This document shows, in pieces, positions 14,848 through 16,832 of a stretch of 16,832 bases of DNA (position 1 is the stretch's first letter; each line of letters starts with the position of its first letter). Origin of the DNA: CAZEMR01 sp964513465 (GTDB lineage Bacteria > Bacteroidota > Ignavibacteria > Kapaibacteriales > UBA2268); the NCBI GenBank assembly GCA_964513465.1, contig CAZEMR010000064.1, positions 1 to 16,832 of the forward strand, given 5' to 3'. The notes beneath the pieces are model-generated. The model saw only the letters and a list, made by a program, of their open reading frames with translations. It ran no database searches and was not told the DNA's origin. Both the position numbers and the translations under genes were made by a program.

Positions 14848-15933
14848 TCATCCATGGCGAATATTTAATATATCGCCGTCGCGGACGATGTATTCCTTGC
14901 CCTCGAGCCGCAGCAGGCCTTGATCCTTGCAGGCGGCCATCGATCCCGCCGCGACGTAGTCCTCGTAGTTGACCACTTCGGCTCGGATAAATTTGTTGTA
15001 AAAATCCGTATGGATAACACCGGCGGCCTCCTGTGCGGTCATTCCTTTTTTGATAGTCCAGGCGCGGCACTCGTCCTCGCCGACGGTGAAGAATGACTGA
15101 AGGCCGAGCAGGTCGTAGGCGCTGCGGATAAGGCGCGAAAGCGGCGATTCGGTTAGTCCGTATTCCTCCATAAACATCTCTTTTTCCTCGCCTTCGAGCT
15201 GGGATAGCTCCATCTCGATTTTAGCGAAAAAGGGCTCGATATTAATACTTTTTCCGGTGATTTTCGATCGGACGTCTTCGAGGATTTTGCCGGTATTCTC
15301 CACATCGCTTTCGTCCAGATTAAGCGCGATCAGCAACGGTTTGGCCGTAAGCGGCTGGTAATTTTTGACATACTTCTGCTCGATATCGCCGAAATCGAGT
15401 TCGCGCAGCGGCTGTTCGTTCTGGGCGGCCTCGCTCCAGCGCTTCATTACCTCGAGCTCGCGTTTGGCTTCTTCGCGGCTGCGGCCCTTCTGAATGTCGA
15501 GCCCGAGCTTTTCGACACGGCCCTCGAGGAACGCCATATCGGTGAATAGCAGCTCGTCTTCGAATGTGCGGATATCGCGCACAAGATCGAGCGTCCCCTC
15601 GACGTGGGGAACGGCTTCGTCGTGGAATCCGCGCACGACATGGAGCAGCGCGTCGTTGGTGCGGACCCGGCCGAGGAAGTGGCTCGAAAACAGGGGCCCG
15701 CCCGAGTCGGACTTATGCACTCCGGCCATATCGACGATTTCGATAGTGGCGTTGACCTTTTTTTTGGGGTTGAACATATCGGTCAGTTTGTCGAGGCGCT
15801 CGTCTGGCACCTTGACCATAGCGATATTGGCGTCGCGCTTCTGAGCGGCATTGGCGTCTATAGCAGTTTCGGTAATCGTCTGGAAGAGGGTGGTCTTGCC
15901 CGAATAGGGCAGCCCCACAATACCAATTTGCAT
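14848..15933 (-). CDS. YchF-family (Obg-related) nucleotide-binding protein
   Basis: A 361-aa P-loop protein of the Obg/YchF group, normal length. Members hydrolyse ATP rather than GTP and bind ribosomes in the cytoplasm. Seen: P-loop GLPYSGKTT (7-15), G3 DMAG (68-71), NLDE (205-208) in place of the GTP-specific NKxD, and a C-terminal TGS-like (DUF933) domain from about 276, including RAWTIKKGMTAQEAAG, IHTDFYNKFIRAEV and a final DGDILNIRH. The P-loop differs from canonical YchF, GLPNVGKST, which fits a divergent subfamily, so I do not assign the ychF symbol outright. GGAGA lies 7 nt before the ATG. It is divergent from the LamG gene and 70 bp upstream of the GH20-like gene on the same strand. 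Confidence 0.92.
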   Translation of the reverse strand: MQIGIVGLPYSGKTTLFQTITETAIDANAAQKRDANIAMVKVPDERLDKLTDMFNPKKKVNATIEIVDMAGVHKSDSGGPLFSSHFLGRVRTNDALLHVVRGFHDEAVPHVEGTLDLVRDIRTFEDELLFTDMAFLEGRVEKLGLDIQKGRSREEAKRELEVMKRWSEAAQNEQPLRELDFGDIEQKYVKNYQPLTAKPLLIALNLDESDVENTGKILEDVRSKITGKSINIEPFFAKIEMELSQLEGEEKEMFMEEYGLTESPLSRLIRSAYDLLGLQSFFTVGEDECRAWTIKKGMTAQEAAGVIHTDFYNKFIRAEVVNYEDYVAAGSMAACKDQGLLRLEGKEYIVRDGDILNIRHG

Positions 15934-16097
15934 AATAAAATCTCCGAGAGAAATGGGAAATAAGTTTACTAAAGATACAAAGTTAAGAAAAAGCCGGGAA
16001 TATTATTCGGAACGTATAAAATGCAATAAAATTTAATTTGGAAATATTAAAAATTATAGATAAATTCTAATCATTATTATCTCCTCGGACGTGAACC

Positions 16098-16832
16098 ATG
16101 AACAAACTAATCTTCTTGTTATTAATTTTAATATCACCTGCATTGTATTCTCAGGAGTTCCAGCAAAATCTGATCGCATGGTGGAACTTTGATGATTCCA
16201 CCGCCGCCGATATGAGCGGACATAATTATCATGGTTTATTGGTGAATACGCCGGTGCCGGTAAAGGGAATTCAAAACACCGCTATGAGATTCGAGGGCGT
16301 TGGATTCGAAGGAGATAGAGGAGATTATGTGAAGCTACCCAGGATTCCCTTTGATCAGATGCAGGAATTTACAATAACAATGTGGGTCTGCCACGAGGAT
16401 GTGTCTTATAATGGGGGCATAGGATATTTTTTTTATGGTAATCATAGCATTGGCTGGTTAGGGATTTTGAATCATATAGACCCGGACAAACCAAGCTGGC
16501 AATTAAATTTACAATTTGCTACAGGCAGTGCTTATAATTACTTGATATATCCACTTTTCTACGCTTTTGATTATCATACCAAATCAAGATGGGTATTCTA
16601 TGCAATGACCGTTGCAAATGGAAAAATGACCGCATATGTTGATGGTTCTCAGGTAGGACAGCTAGATCAGCCGGTCAGCGTTGCCGAACAAACAAATAAT
16701 GTAGCAACCAACTCTGCATGCCTTGCATGTCACTACTGGAATGCGTACAGCAGTAAACATATTGCAACTAGATTTTTTGGTATGATCGACGATGTGCGTA
16801 TTTATAATAAGGCGCTGACGGAGGAGGAGATC
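16098..16832 (+). CDS. Exported LamG-domain (concanavalin-like lectin) protein, 3' end outside window
   Basis: An open frame of 245 codons starts at ATG 16098 and runs off the window without a stop. The first 18 residues (MNKLIFLLLILISPALYS) form a signal peptide. The mature protein begins QEFQQNLIAWWNFDD and continues with DMSGHNYHGLL, FTITMWV, WVFYAMTVANGKMTAYVDG and IDDVRIYNKALTEEEI, the classic order of a LamG/Laminin_G_3 jelly-roll domain, which usually binds carbohydrate or surface ligands. Only this first domain is visible; in this organism a T9SS sorting domain at the missing C-terminus would be unsurprising but cannot be seen. The ribosome site is weak (GGA about 8 nt upstream). The 164-bp divergent gap to the YchF-type gene (15934-16097) is AT-rich with no motif I would call. 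Confidence 0.88.
   Translation, partial: MNKLIFLLLILISPALYSQEFQQNLIAWWNFDDSTAADMSGHNYHGLLVNTPVPVKGIQNTAMRFEGVGFEGDRGDYVKLPRIPFDQMQEFTITMWVCHEDVSYNGGIGYFFYGNHSIGWLGILNHIDPDKPSWQLNLQFATGSAYNYLIYPLFYAFDYHTKSRWVFYAMTVANGKMTAYVDGSQVGQLDQPVSVAEQTNNVATNSACLACHYWNAYSSKHIATRFFGMIDDVRIYNKALTEEEI

Noticed and set aside
1..16832. tRNA, rRNA or riboswitch
   Set aside because: None was recognised by reading the gene-free gaps on both strands; a covariance-model scan was not possible here.

Overview
The window looks like chromosomal DNA from a member of the Bacteroidota/Chlorobiota (FCB) group. Two secreted proteins end in C-terminal sorting domains of the type IX secretion system (T9SS), which is essentially confined to that group, and several starts lack a good Shine-Dalgarno sequence, also common there. 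Protein style recalls Ignavibacteria or Kapabacteria-like lineages, but that finer placement is only an impression. Base composition is about 50% G+C in the core genes (lon), higher in the terminase gene (60% in one line counted) and only about one third in the first 1.9 kb (27% and 37% in two lines counted).

Layout. A rho-independent terminator (21-55) closes whatever lies to the left. At 147-1896 is a two-gene, AT-rich restriction-modification cassette: a NotI-family endonuclease overlapped by a D12-class adenine methyltransferase. Convergent to it (3403-1949, minus strand) is a full-length phage-type terminase large subunit with no other phage gene nearby. A 433-bp gap (3404-3836) follows, holding two identical 42-bp direct repeats, a diverged inverted copy between them and a possible degenerate fourth. 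Then radC (minus strand) abuts a T9SS-exported YD-repeat-like protein gene (5642-4527).

From 5761 the plus strand carries a family 2 glycosyltransferase with a C-terminal helical/TPR-like region, then lon and a terminator at 9327-9363. From 14777 down to 9522 the minus strand carries four closely packed genes: a large T9SS-exported GH20-like protein, a small exported protein, a GT-B glycosyltransferase and a thioredoxin-like lipoprotein. The last two overlap in a TAATG junction, and the run ends at a tandem hairpin facing lon's terminator. Upstream of the GH20-like gene, on the same strand, is a YchF-family nucleotidase (15933-14848). The window ends inside an exported LamG-domain protein gene on the plus strand (16098 onward).

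How it fits together. Positions 1-3836 look like an acquired or plastic segment (R-M system, orphan terminase, repeats). The rest is stable chromosome with a cell-envelope theme (two glycosyltransferases, T9SS cargo, exported lipoprotein) plus protein quality control (Lon) and a YchF-type nucleotidase. The strongest candidates for something new are the NotI-fold enzyme paired with an adenine methyltransferase, the intact terminase without a phage, and a GH20-like protein with a carbohydrate-binding-like insertion and no recognisable catalytic Asp-Glu pair.
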